Origin: JBFWRI01 sp050248995
GTDB lineage: Bacteria; Pseudomonadota; Alphaproteobacteria; JAIXQD01
Assembly: GCA_050248995.1 (NCBI GenBank)
Contig: JBFWRI010000009.1
Span: forward strand, 1-64,000
DNA length: 64,000 nt
Direction of reading: 5' to 3'
How positions within the stretch are numbered: position 1 is the first letter of the stretch; every line of letters begins with the position of its first letter. Positions 39,423 through 47,720 of the stretch are shown here, piece after piece. The notes under the pieces were generated by a model that did no database searches, was not told where the DNA came from, and was given only the letters and a program-made list of their open reading frames with translations. Position numbers and translations under genes: made by a program.

Positions 39423-39983
39423 CTAATGCGGCGCCCTTGAAAGTCGAGGTTTTTCAAGATACTGGCCACGGCGCTGCGGCAGCGGCATGCCTTCTTCAAG
39501 CCACTTTTCGGTCTCTTCGCGCGAGCGCAACGTCACGATGCACTTGGGCTTCGCCAGAGCCAGCATGGTTGCAATGCCCAACGCATGCAAACCCAACATG
39601 TAACGCAGGATGAACGGCAGGTTCAGTGAATGTTTTCGCGAAGCCCCATATTCCCCGCGGACTTCGTTATTCCTTCCGCGTCGGTAGGCCTGCTTGAGAG
39701 ATTCCACGGGGTTATAGTCCAGATGAATAACCACATCGGCCCGGTTCAGCGGCAGTGTAAAGGTCGGATCGAACCAGCCATCCAGTATCCAGCTTTGACG
39801 GTGCGTTGCATCTTTCAGGAAGCTATAGGCAGCCTTCATGTCGTATTTCGACCCGTCAGGATAACAATACAGCTCGTCGGCATGGAAAAGCTGGAACCCG
39901 GTCTTTTCATGGATCCTGCGTGCAAGTGTTGTCTTCCCGGCGCCGGGCAATCCCACAATCACGACTTTACTTGGTGTTTTCAT
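39423..39983 (-). CDS. P-loop kinase-like protein (adenylate-kinase/topology-modulation type)
   Basis: A 186-residue P-loop protein with Walker A GLPGAGKT (residues 11-18), then the HADELYCYPDGS segment and the ILDGWFDP region, the layout of small nucleoside- or metabolite-kinases once called DNA topology modulation (FlaR-like) proteins. The acceptor substrate is unknown. It lies antisense between yejA and yejB, within the murein-recycling cluster, so phosphorylation of a recovered sugar or peptide is a guess worth testing. It follows no clear promoter. Confidence 0.72.
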   Translation of the reverse strand: MKTPSKVVIVGLPGAGKTTLARRIHEKTGFQLFHADELYCYPDGSKYDMKAAYSFLKDATHRQSWILDGWFDPTFTLPLNRADVVIHLDYNPVESLKQAYRRGRNNEVRGEYGASRKHSLNLPFILRYMLGLHALGIATMLALAKPKCIVTLRSREETEKWLEEGMPLPQRRGQYLEKPRLSRAPH

Positions 39984-40033
39984 GCCCCCTTATAGCGGGG
40001 TGACAGCCCTGTGAATAACAGTAAATTACTTGC

Positions 40034-41149
40034 ATGGCCGCCTATATCATTCGCCGTCTGCTGCTCATCATACCCACCTTGCTGGGCATTATGTTGTTGA
40101 ACTTCCTGCTGGTTCAGCTCGCCCCGGGTGGCCCGGTCGAACAGATGATCGCCAAGCTGCAGGGCCTTGATACCGCCGCCACAGCACGCATTGGCGGTGG
40201 AGGCAACGAAGCCGCTGGCGCCGCCACCAACATGGAGATGACAACCGAAGCCGCCGCCACAGCATCCCGCTACAAAGGTGCGCAGGGCCTGGACCCGGAA
40301 TTCATCGCTGAGCTTGAGAAAATGTACGGCTTCGACAAGCCGCCGGCCGAGCGCTTTTTCCTGATGCTGAAAAATTATGCCACGCTGGATTTCGGCACCA
40401 GTTACTTCCGCGATACGCCCGTGGTTGACCTTGTGCTGGAAAAACTGCCGGTCTCGATCTCGCTGGGCCTCTGGACCACGCTTCTGGTTTACCTTGTCTC
40501 GATCCCGCTCGGTATCCGCAAAGCTACGCGCGATGGCAGCGCGTTCGACGTGTGGACATCGACGGTCATCGTCATCGGCTATGCCATCCCGGCCTTCATG
40601 TTCGCCATCGCCCTTATTATCGTCTTCGCTGGCGGCCGCTTCTTCGACTGGTTCCCGCTGCGCGGCCTGACGTCCGATAATTTCGCCGATCTGGCATGGT
40701 GGCAGCAGGTGGGCGATTACCTGTGGCACATCACCCTGCCCGTTCTGGCCATGGTCATCGGCGGCTTCGCCTCGCTGACATTCCTGACCAAGAATTCGTT
40801 CATCGAGGAAATCAACAAGCAATACGTGCTGACCGCACGCGCCAAGGGCCTACCCGAACGCAAGGTGCTATATGGCCACGTGTTCCGCAACGCGATGCTG
40901 ATTGTTATCGCCGGCCTGCCGGCGGCCTTTATCGGCATCCTGTTCACTAGTTCGCTGCTGATCGAGGTCGTGTTTTCGCTGGATGGCCTCGGCCTGCTCA
41001 GCTTTGAAGCCGCAATTGGCCGCGATTATCCTGTTCTGTTTGGCACGTTGTTCATCTTCACGCTGATTGGCCTGCTGGTGAACCTGATTGGCGACATTAT
41101 TTATATGCTGGTCGACCCCCGCATCAACTTCAACGCGGGGCAGCAATGA
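40034..41149 (+). CDS. yejB: Yej peptide ABC transporter permease YejB
   Basis: The 371-residue inner-membrane permease has a short N-terminal helix with the IIRRLLLIIPTLLG signature of the DppB/OppB family, a periplasmic loop of about 80 residues (40-130) rich in Ala and Glu, and the EAA-like permease motif AKGLPERKV. Its stop overlaps the yejE start by 4 bases. It forms the membrane channel with YejE, driven by YejF. Confidence 0.95.
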   Translation: MAAYIIRRLLLIIPTLLGIMLLNFLLVQLAPGGPVEQMIAKLQGLDTAATARIGGGGNEAAGAATNMEMTTEAAATASRYKGAQGLDPEFIAELEKMYGFDKPPAERFFLMLKNYATLDFGTSYFRDTPVVDLVLEKLPVSISLGLWTTLLVYLVSIPLGIRKATRDGSAFDVWTSTVIVIGYAIPAFMFAIALIIVFAGGRFFDWFPLRGLTSDNFADLAWWQQVGDYLWHITLPVLAMVIGGFASLTFLTKNSFIEEINKQYVLTARAKGLPERKVLYGHVFRNAMLIVIAGLPAAFIGILFTSSLLIEVVFSLDGLGLLSFEAAIGRDYPVLFGTLFIFTLIGLLVNLIGDIIYMLVDPRINFNAGQQ

Positions 41150-42207
41150 CGTCGCGTCTTTCCCCCTTGGCACAACGCCGCCTTGCCCAGTTCCGCGCCA
41201 ACCGCCGTGGCCGCATCGCGCTGTGGATCGTGTGCATCATCTTCGCCATCACGCTGGTGGCCGAAGTGGTGGCGAACGATCGCCCCCTGCTGGTGAAATT
41301 CGACGGTGCCTATTATATGCCGCTGCTGAAGGACTACCCTGAAACGCACTGGGGCGGCGATTTCCCGACGCCAACGAACTATCGCGACCCCTATGTGCAG
41401 GAACTGATCGCCGCCAAGGGCTGGGCCGTGTGGCCGCCTATCCCGTTCGCGGCGGAAACCATCAACTACAACCTGCCACAGCCTGCGCCCTCGCCGCCCG
41501 ACTCCGTCAACTGGCTTGGCACCGACGACCAGGGGCGCGATGTTCTGGCGCGCCTTATCTACGGCCTGCGCCTGTCCATTCTGTTCGGGCTGACGCTGAC
41601 GATACTGGCCAGCATCATCGGTGTTCTGGCGGGCGGCATCCAGGGCTTCTTCGGCGGCTGGGTTGATTTGCTAGGTCAGCGCTTCATCGAAATATGGTCC
41701 GGCCTGCCGGTGCTTTTTCTGCTGATTATCCTGTCGTCGCTGGTGCAGCCCAACTTCTTCTGGCTGCTGTTGCTGCTGCTGGTTTTCAGCTGGATGAACC
41801 TGACCGGCGTCGTGCGCGCTGAATTCTTGCGCGCACGCAACTTTGATTATGTAAAAGCCGCCCGCGCCATGGGCATCAGCAATATCGTGATTGCCGTACG
41901 CCACGTGCTGCCGAATGCGATGGTGGCAACGCTGACATTCCTGCCGTTCCAGCTGACGGGTGCCATCACCACGCTGACGGCGCTGGATTTCCTTGGCTTC
42001 GGTATGCCACCCGGCACACCCAGCCTTGGCGAACTGCTGGCGCAGGGCAAAAACAACATCGAAGCGCCGTGGCTGGGCCTGACCGCGTTCCTCACGTTGT
42101 CGATCCTATTGTCGCTGCTAGTCTTTGTCGGCGAAGCTGTGCGCGATGCGTTTGATCCACGCAAGACGAGCGCACGCGCGAGTGGTACAACAGGAGCGCG
42201 CAAATGA
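41146..42207 (+). CDS. yejE: Yej peptide ABC transporter permease YejE
   Basis: A 353-residue permease of the DppC/OppC type, with an N-terminal cytoplasmic segment, one helix (about 24-40), a periplasmic loop and a C-terminal permease core containing the LGTDDQGRDV and the EAA-loop ARAMGISN segments. It pairs with YejB. Both ends overlap neighbours by 4 bases, consistent with a coupled yejBEF operon. Confidence 0.95.
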   Translation: MTSRLSPLAQRRLAQFRANRRGRIALWIVCIIFAITLVAEVVANDRPLLVKFDGAYYMPLLKDYPETHWGGDFPTPTNYRDPYVQELIAAKGWAVWPPIPFAAETINYNLPQPAPSPPDSVNWLGTDDQGRDVLARLIYGLRLSILFGLTLTILASIIGVLAGGIQGFFGGWVDLLGQRFIEIWSGLPVLFLLIILSSLVQPNFFWLLLLLLVFSWMNLTGVVRAEFLRARNFDYVKAARAMGISNIVIAVRHVLPNAMVATLTFLPFQLTGAITTLTALDFLGFGMPPGTPSLGELLAQGKNNIEAPWLGLTAFLTLSILLSLLVFVGEAVRDAFDPRKTSARASGTTGARK

Positions 42208-43787
42208 GCCTCTTGTCAGTTTCCAACCTTGCCATCGCCTTCGGCAACACAACTGTGGTACACGACACGTCTTTTACGCTTGATAAGGGGCAAACGCTGG
42301 CCATTGTCGGCGAATCCGGCAGTGGCAAGTCGGTAACGGCACTGTCGATCATGGGTCTGCTGCCCGGCAATGCCCGCTGTACTGGCAGCGTGATGTTTAA
42401 TGGCACCGAGATGCTAAACGCGCCGGAAACGGCGCTGCAGAAGTTCCGGGGTCATAGCGTTGCCATGATTTTCCAGGAGCCGATGACGGCTCTTAACCCG
42501 CTCCACACGGTTGAAAAGCAAATCGCCGAAATGCTGTGGCTGCATAAAGGGCTGGAAGCCAAAGCGGCGCGCCCCGAAGTGCTGCGCCTGCTGCAGCGCG
42601 TCGGCATTCCCAACGCCGAACAGCGCCTGAAGGCCTACCCGCACGAACTGTCAGGCGGCCAGCGCCAGCGCGTGATGATTGCCATCGCTCTGGCCGCCGA
42701 CCCCGATATCCTGATTGCCGACGAACCCACAACGGCGCTCGACGTAACAATTCAAGCGCAGATTCTTGACCTGCTGAAGGAGCTGCAACGCGAGCGCAAT
42801 ATGGCGTTGCTACTGATTACGCACGACCTACACATTGTGCGCAAGATGGCCGCCAAGAAAGATGACAGGGTGGCCGTCATGCGCGACGGCGCGGTGGTTG
42901 AAAACGGCAGCTGCGCGCAAATCTTCGTTGCACCGCGCCATGAATACACAAAAATGCTGCTGGCGGCCGAACCTGATGGCGCGCCCGCACCGGTTGCGCC
43001 TGCAGCGCCGGTGGTTGTGCAGGCCAGGAACGTGCGCGTGCATTACCCCATCAAAGCCGGCCTGTTGCGCCGTACGGTTGATGTTGTAAAAGCCGTTGAA
43101 GATATCTCGTTCACGCTGCACAGCGGTGAAACGCTGGGTATCGTCGGCGAATCCGGCAGTGGCAAATCATCGCTGGTGCAGGCGCTGTTGCGCCTCAATG
43201 CGTTTACCGGCGAAGTCAGCATTAACAACGAGCGATTTGACATGCTGCAGGGCCGCAAGCTGCGCGCCGCGCGCCGCAACGTGCAGATGGTGTTCCAGGA
43301 TCCATTTGCCAGCCTGTCGCCGCGCATGTCGGTCGGCGATATCATCCTTGAAGGGCCGCGCTGGCATGAACCGCACGCAACCAGGACCGAGCTGGAAGCC
43401 CGCCTGCTGGAAGCCATGGATACCGTGGGTCTGACGCCCGATATGGCGCACCGCTATCCGCATGAATTCAGCGGCGGCCAACGCCAGCGCATCGCCATTG
43501 CCCGCGCTCTGATCCTGCGGCCCAAGCTGCTGGTGCTGGACGAGCCCACCAGCGCGCTTGATCGCAGCGTGCAGAAACAGGTGCTGGACCTGCTGCGTGA
43601 TGTGCAGGCCAAAACCGGCACCGCTTATCTGTTCATTAGCCATGACCTTGCGGTTATCCGCGCCGTGTCGCATCGCGTGATTGTGATGAAAAACGGGGAA
43701 GTTGTGGAAGCCGGCGCCACCGCCGACGTGCTGCAGAACCCGAAAACCGATTACACCAAGGCGCTGCTGGAAGCGGCGTTTGATTAA
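42204..43787 (+). CDS. yejF: Yej ABC transporter ATPase YejF (two nucleotide-binding domains)
   Basis: A 527-residue protein made of two fused ATPases. Each has Walker A GESGSGKS (near residues 37 and 315), the signature SGGQRQR and Walker B LIADEPTTALD or LVLDEPTSALD. The duplicated domain is the usual form of YejF/DppDF fusions. It powers uptake through YejB-YejE of substrate bound by YejA. The final TTAA is shared with the convergent LD-carboxypeptidase gene. Confidence 0.95.
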   Translation: MSLLSVSNLAIAFGNTTVVHDTSFTLDKGQTLAIVGESGSGKSVTALSIMGLLPGNARCTGSVMFNGTEMLNAPETALQKFRGHSVAMIFQEPMTALNPLHTVEKQIAEMLWLHKGLEAKAARPEVLRLLQRVGIPNAEQRLKAYPHELSGGQRQRVMIAIALAADPDILIADEPTTALDVTIQAQILDLLKELQRERNMALLLITHDLHIVRKMAAKKDDRVAVMRDGAVVENGSCAQIFVAPRHEYTKMLLAAEPDGAPAPVAPAAPVVVQARNVRVHYPIKAGLLRRTVDVVKAVEDISFTLHSGETLGIVGESGSGKSSLVQALLRLNAFTGEVSINNERFDMLQGRKLRAARRNVQMVFQDPFASLSPRMSVGDIILEGPRWHEPHATRTELEARLLEAMDTVGLTPDMAHRYPHEFSGGQRQRIAIARALILRPKLLVLDEPTSALDRSVQKQVLDLLRDVQAKTGTAYLFISHDLAVIRAVSHRVIVMKNGEVVEAGATADVLQNPKTDYTKALLEAAFD

Positions 43788-44587
43788 ATCTTCCCAAACG
43801 GCACGATCTTATTCTCGGCATCATGGCCAATATCGGCGCGGCCAAGGTACGGAATTCCGGTCTTTTTACACCAACGTTCAACAATTTGTTCGGGCGTTTC
43901 GCCAAAGTCATGTTCGTTATCGGGGATGGCGCTAACGCGGCCCAGCCGGATGCCCGCCACGCCCTTCATGCGCGGTGCATTCATGATGCCGAACATCGCG
44001 CGGTCGATGGCATACAGGTGCTCGCCCACTTCTTCCAGCATCACAACATGCCCGTCGAGCTTGGGCATCCACGGCGTAGCGGCAAGGTTTGCCAGAATCT
44101 GTATGGTGAAAGCGGCATGCGGCAACCCGTCGTTGCAGCTGCCTTCAAGCCCACTACCATCAAGAAAATAGCCGATGGCGCGCTGCACGGCGGCATCGCT
44201 GCCATAATCGCCATCCATCGTCATCGGGCCATGCACGCACTTGCCGATACCGTTCTTGTACAGCGCTGCCAGCATAAAGCCCGCGTCACTGTACCCAAGG
44301 TATGTCTTGTTGCGGGCGTTGTCGTTCAGCTGCGGCAGGACATCATCGACGATACGGCAAACGCCGTAACCACCGCGCGCAAACCACACCGCGCTGTAGT
44401 CCGGGCTGTTGGCAGCTTCAATGAATGCAGCGGCACGCGCTGCGTCAGGGCCGGCAAAATGGCCGTGACGCTGCGTGGCCAACGGGTGATAATCGATCGA
44501 TAGACCGCGCGCAGCCGCCATGGCCGTTACAGAGGCCGGGATATCGGCTTTTACCGGGCAGCTGGGCGCAACAACAGCGATTTTCAT
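43784..44587 (-). CDS. ldcA: LD-carboxypeptidase (S66 family)
   Basis: The enzyme removes the terminal D-alanine from murein tetrapeptides, giving tripeptides for reuse by Mpl. The 267-residue protein has the S66 nucleophile S100 in YLGYSD, a glutamate of the triad in MLEEVGEHLYA and a histidine near the C-terminus in GRADIGHDAENKIVP. No signal peptide, so it is cytoplasmic, as in Escherichia coli. Divergent from mpl with 51 bases between the starts, and convergent with yejF. Confidence 0.92.
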   Translation of the reverse strand: MKIAVVAPSCPVKADIPASVTAMAAARGLSIDYHPLATQRHGHFAGPDAARAAAFIEAANSPDYSAVWFARGGYGVCRIVDDVLPQLNDNARNKTYLGYSDAGFMLAALYKNGIGKCVHGPMTMDGDYGSDAAVQRAIGYFLDGSGLEGSCNDGLPHAAFTIQILANLAATPWMPKLDGHVVMLEEVGEHLYAIDRAMFGIMNAPRMKGVAGIRLGRVSAIPDNEHDFGETPEQIVERWCKKTGIPYLGRADIGHDAENKIVPFGKI

Positions 44588-44638
44588 CCACAGACCTTTT
44601 CGGTTGCCATATTGTTCTTATCCTTATAGCTTCGAAAC

Positions 44639-46054
44639 ATGAATCGAGACAGACCCTATTTCTTCTGTGGCATAGGCGGCAGCGGTATGATGCCACTGGC
44701 GTTAACGCTAAAGGAAAAGGGCTGTGATGTGGAAGGCTCTGATCGCTCGCTGGATCAGGGCCGCACCAAAAGCAAGTTCAGTTTCCTGCGCGATAACGGT
44801 ATCAAACTGCACGCGCAGGACGGCAGCGGGCTGACGAACGCCAGCCAGATTCTGGTCACTTCGGCCGCTGTCGAGGAGAGCGTGCCCGACGTGGTAAAAG
44901 CGCGCGAGCTGGGATGCGAGATCGTCACTCGCGCCCAGCTACTGGCCAGCCTGTTCAACGCCGCGCCCTATAACATCGCAGTCGCTGGCACCAGCGGTAA
45001 GTCAACCGTCACCGGCATGATCGGCTGGATTCTGCACAGTGTCGGGCGCGAACCTACCGTGATGAATGGCGCCGTGATGAAGAACTTCGTCACCGATGAT
45101 GTGCCGTTCGCCAGCGCCCTTGTTGGCAGTGACGACCTGATGGTGGCCGAAGTCGATGAAAGCGACGGCTCGATCGCCTATTACAACCCGCACATCGCCG
45201 TGCTGAATAACATCGCATTCGACCACAAGCCGCTGGACGAGCTGCGCCAGCTGTTCGGCGACTTCGTGAAGCGCTCGGAATTCGCCATCCTGAATTTGGA
45301 TAATCCCGATACAGCCGCGCTGGCTGGCCAGTTGTCACCCGAAAAGGAATTCACCTTCAGCCTTGATAACCCCAAGGCCGATCTTGTCGCCAGCGAGATC
45401 GTGCCGTCGGCCGAGGGCATATCCTTCAAGGTCACCAACAACCGCAACGGCAAGACATGGCCCGTCAGCCTGGTGATTCCGGGCCGCCATAACGTCGCCA
45501 ACGCGCTGGCTGCCATGGCCGCCACGCTGGCCTATGACGTTCTGGTGCGCGATGCCGCCGACGCCCTGAACAAGTTCAAGGGTATCCGCCGCCGGCTGGA
45601 ACTGATCGGCACGGCGGGCGGCGTCACCATCATCGATGATTTCGCCCATAACCCCGACAAGATCAACGCCATGATGCAGACGCTGCACCAGTTTCCGGGC
45701 CGCGTGCTGGTGATGTTCCAGCCGCACGGTTTCGGGCCCCTGCGCCTGATGCGCAAGGAGCTGGTGCAAACCTTTATCGATAACCTGCGTCCCGATGACG
45801 TGCTGCTGATGCCCGACCCGGTCTATTACGGTGGCACCACAAACCGCACCGTCACCAGCGTTGATCTGGTGAACGATATCACGGCCGCCGGGCGAAACGC
45901 CATTTACTGCACCGACCGCGATGCCTGCGGCGACAAGCTGGTGGATATCGTGCAGCCCGGCGACCGTATCGTGGTGATGGGCGCCCGCGACGATACCCTG
46001 CCCCAGTTCGCCCGCGAGCTGCTGGACCGCATTGAAAAGCGCGCCGCCGCCTGA
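44639..46054 (+). CDS. mpl: UDP-N-acetylmuramate:tripeptide ligase (Mpl-like)
   Basis: Mpl attaches recycled murein tripeptide to UDP-N-acetylmuramic acid, bypassing the first Mur ligases. The 471-residue protein is of the MurC/Mpl type: nucleotide-binding opening CGIGGSGMM, Walker A GTSGKST (117-123), the DESDGSI and FDHKPLDE segments and the DDFAHNPDKI region. MurC is usually next to murG-murB in the division cluster, which is absent here; the AmpD-like, LD-carboxypeptidase and Yej neighbours favour Mpl. The exact donor peptide cannot be read from the sequence. Confidence 0.82.
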   Translation: MNRDRPYFFCGIGGSGMMPLALTLKEKGCDVEGSDRSLDQGRTKSKFSFLRDNGIKLHAQDGSGLTNASQILVTSAAVEESVPDVVKARELGCEIVTRAQLLASLFNAAPYNIAVAGTSGKSTVTGMIGWILHSVGREPTVMNGAVMKNFVTDDVPFASALVGSDDLMVAEVDESDGSIAYYNPHIAVLNNIAFDHKPLDELRQLFGDFVKRSEFAILNLDNPDTAALAGQLSPEKEFTFSLDNPKADLVASEIVPSAEGISFKVTNNRNGKTWPVSLVIPGRHNVANALAAMAATLAYDVLVRDAADALNKFKGIRRRLELIGTAGGVTIIDDFAHNPDKINAMMQTLHQFPGRVLVMFQPHGFGPLRLMRKELVQTFIDNLRPDDVLLMPDPVYYGGTTNRTVTSVDLVNDITAAGRNAIYCTDRDACGDKLVDIVQPGDRIVVMGARDDTLPQFARELLDRIEKRAAA

Positions 46055-46126
46055 ACACTTGCAAATGCAAGCAACCACTTAGGCTGCAATTAACCTAAAA
46101 CTATCTATTTTCAATATAATTGAAGG

Positions 46127-46696
46127 ATGAACGCGCCTTACAACCGCCAATACAGCATTGCCTTGCTGTCGCATTACATTGCCGCGCTGGAAAATGCCGA
46201 CCGGTTTTCCATTTCAAACCTCGTCATGTTTAACGGCGAGAAGCAGGGTCTTTTTAAACGGCTGCAACATGATGTTGCCGAGGCTCCTACAAAAACCCAT
46301 TTGGTCTATCTTTCCCGGGAACTGTCCGGCAGCCAGCACCTTCACGCCGTCGCTCTTTCTATTGACCCTTCAACAAGGGCTATCAGCTTCCAGGACCCCT
46401 ATGGCACGAAGGCAGACGCTGAAATGCGCGAAGCACTTGAGAAAACCTTCCCAGGCTTCTCTTTTACCGACTCGGCCGGACAACAGCAGTATGACGCCAC
46501 CAGTTGCGCAGTTATTACCGTCGACAATCTTGTCCGTATGGCCCGGGGGATCCCCCTACAGGAACGGCCTGACGTAGCAGCGCTTTGTGCAGCACATGCT
46601 CGTGATCTTGATCCAGCGACGATCCTAACACCCAAGCAGGCCAACCCCTTTGTACCCCGGGATAGAAGCCGGAAGTTCGACATAACTAGCTGCTAA
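46127..46696 (+). CDS. CE-clan (Ulp1/YopJ-type) cysteine protease-like protein
   Basis: A 189-residue protein with no signal peptide. It shows the catalytic pattern of clan CE cysteine peptidases: H73 in a hydrophobic strand (HAVALSID), D90 exactly 17 residues later, and Q121-x5-C127 in QYDATSCAV. Yeast Ulp1 has H514, D531, Q574 and C580, i.e. the same spacings of 17 and 6. The fold is also used by YopJ acetyltransferases and bacterial deubiquitinases. GAAGG lies directly against the ATG, too close for a normal Shine-Dalgarno, so the start is uncertain. It is 72 bases downstream of mpl and ends in a strong terminator. Target unknown; possible toxin, effector or housekeeping protease. Confidence 0.6.
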   Translation: MNAPYNRQYSIALLSHYIAALENADRFSISNLVMFNGEKQGLFKRLQHDVAEAPTKTHLVYLSRELSGSQHLHAVALSIDPSTRAISFQDPYGTKADAEMREALEKTFPGFSFTDSAGQQQYDATSCAVITVDNLVRMARGIPLQERPDVAALCAAHARDLDPATILTPKQANPFVPRDRSRKFDITSC

Positions 46697-46700
46697 AGCA

Positions 46701-46728
46701 AAAACGCCGCCTGAAAAGGCGGCGTTTT
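46701..46728. terminator. Bidirectional rho-independent terminator
   Basis: Arms AAAACGCCGCC (46701-46711) and GGCGGCGTTTT (46718-46728) with loop TGAAAA. It ends the CE-clan-like gene on the plus strand and the MarR gene on the minus strand. Confidence 0.9.
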
Positions 46729-46749
46729 GTATTCTGTATCGAACGCTGA

Positions 46750-47169
46750 TTAAGCGGCGACTTCGTCGCTGAAATCCTCGCCGCCCATATCTTCGTCGAA
46801 CATGGTGAGGATATCGTCCTTGATGGTCTCGTTCTGCACGGTGTTTTGTGCCTGCTTGATCATCGTCGCGAAATCGGTCAGGTAGACGCTGCCTTTCATG
46901 GTGCGCTGGACGATCACGTTGCGGCGGTCTTCGTCGTCGCGCTTGCGGCGGATAAAGCCCAGCTCGCCCAGGCGGTCCAGGGCACGGCTGATGGCCGGCT
47001 TCGAGATATTCAGTTCAGCGGCCAGGCCACGAACCGTGTGTTGCTTGTCTGAAAGGTAAACCGTCAGCATCAAAGCCATTTGGCGTGCGGAAAGATCCGG
47101 GGCGTCGCTGCGAACTGATGCCACCAGAGCGTTACGCCACAGGGCCAATGCTTGCAAATCCGATGACAT
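46750..47169 (-). CDS. MarR-family transcriptional regulator
   Basis: A 139-residue winged-helix regulator with the helix-turn-helix VRGLAAELNISKPAISRALDRL and the wing residues GFIRRKRDDEDRRN. The acidic C-terminal tail (about 120-139) is unusual for the family. The start at 47169 is chosen because AGGAG lies about eight bases upstream; an in-frame start at 47217 lacks one. A perfect 14-base palindrome, 74-87 bases upstream, is a likely self-operator. The ligand is unknown. Confidence 0.88.
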   Translation of the reverse strand: MSSDLQALALWRNALVASVRSDAPDLSARQMALMLTVYLSDKQHTVRGLAAELNISKPAISRALDRLGELGFIRRKRDDEDRRNVIVQRTMKGSVYLTDFATMIKQAQNTVQNETIKDDILTMFDEDMGGEDFSDEVAA

Positions 47170-47242
47170 TTCGTGCTCCTTTTCCTGAGACGCCTCTCGG
47201 CGCCACTCCCTTTCCAATAGCGCAACATGCGCCGGTGGAAAA

Positions 47243-47256
47243 GGTTAAATTTAACC
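47243..47256. promoter_or_regulatory. 14-bp perfect palindrome, candidate MarR operator
   Basis: GGTTAAATTTAACC is a complete palindrome in the AT-rich region upstream of the MarR gene. MarR dimers usually bind such inverted repeats near their own promoter. It is not a CtrA box: the TTAA half-sites here are 2 bases apart, not 7. Confidence 0.5.
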
Positions 47257-47357
47257 ATCATATTAAAGCCGATTATCCGCTTGCCAAGATGATTCTTTAT
47301 TTTCCTAAGGAAATACGGTAGCGGAGCCTTTAAGTTTCTTAAAATTAACCACTTTTT

Positions 47358-47609
47358 CTAATCTACCTCTGGGGTACAGCGCACGCTGACAGCCTGTCCA
47401 GCACCCTCAACCATACAGAAGCTAACCTGCCCCGTGCCGTTGTTGACCCGAAATACCCCCACGTTGGCGGTCTCATTGCTGTGGGCTACCAGGGTATAGG
47501 GCCCCGTACGCTGGGCCTCGGCCGGCTGGTAAAAGGCTACAAGAGCCACAACCGTCAGGGCCAACAGGGTCGCATAAAAAGGCAGGTTTTTCTGGATGGC
47601 AGGACGCAT
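47358..47609 (-). CDS. Small exported or single-TM protein
   Basis: An 83-residue product from the ATG at 47609, preceded by AAAGGAG at good spacing. It has a positive N-terminus, one hydrophobic segment (about 13-30) ending in a PAEAQ-like cleavage site, and a small beta-rich domain with two cysteines (in FCMVEG and VRCTPE) that could form a disulfide in the periplasm. No family recognised. Confidence 0.65.
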   Translation of the reverse strand: MRPAIQKNLPFYATLLALTVVALVAFYQPAEAQRTGPYTLVAHSNETANVGVFRVNNGTGQVSFCMVEGAGQAVSVRCTPEVD

Positions 47610-47720
47610 CGCAATCTCCTTTGATTTCAGGCAGGTTAGCATGCGTTTTCAGATTCTCTAAGGGGGTCGGGCCATTAATCGTCCGGCATTTTATGGAAGA
47701 TTAGCAAAATCTTTGCCCCG

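Noticed and set aside
38964..39432. Shared 3' end (GCATTAG, C-terminal Ala-Pro-His) of the two antisense genes between yejA and yejB
   Set aside because: A short match at the ends of two adjacent genes is weak evidence for a duplication; the rest of the proteins is unrelated.
47245..47266. TTAA half-sites near the MarR gene resembling a CtrA box
   Set aside because: The gaps are 2 and 8 bases, so this is better explained by the MarR palindrome.
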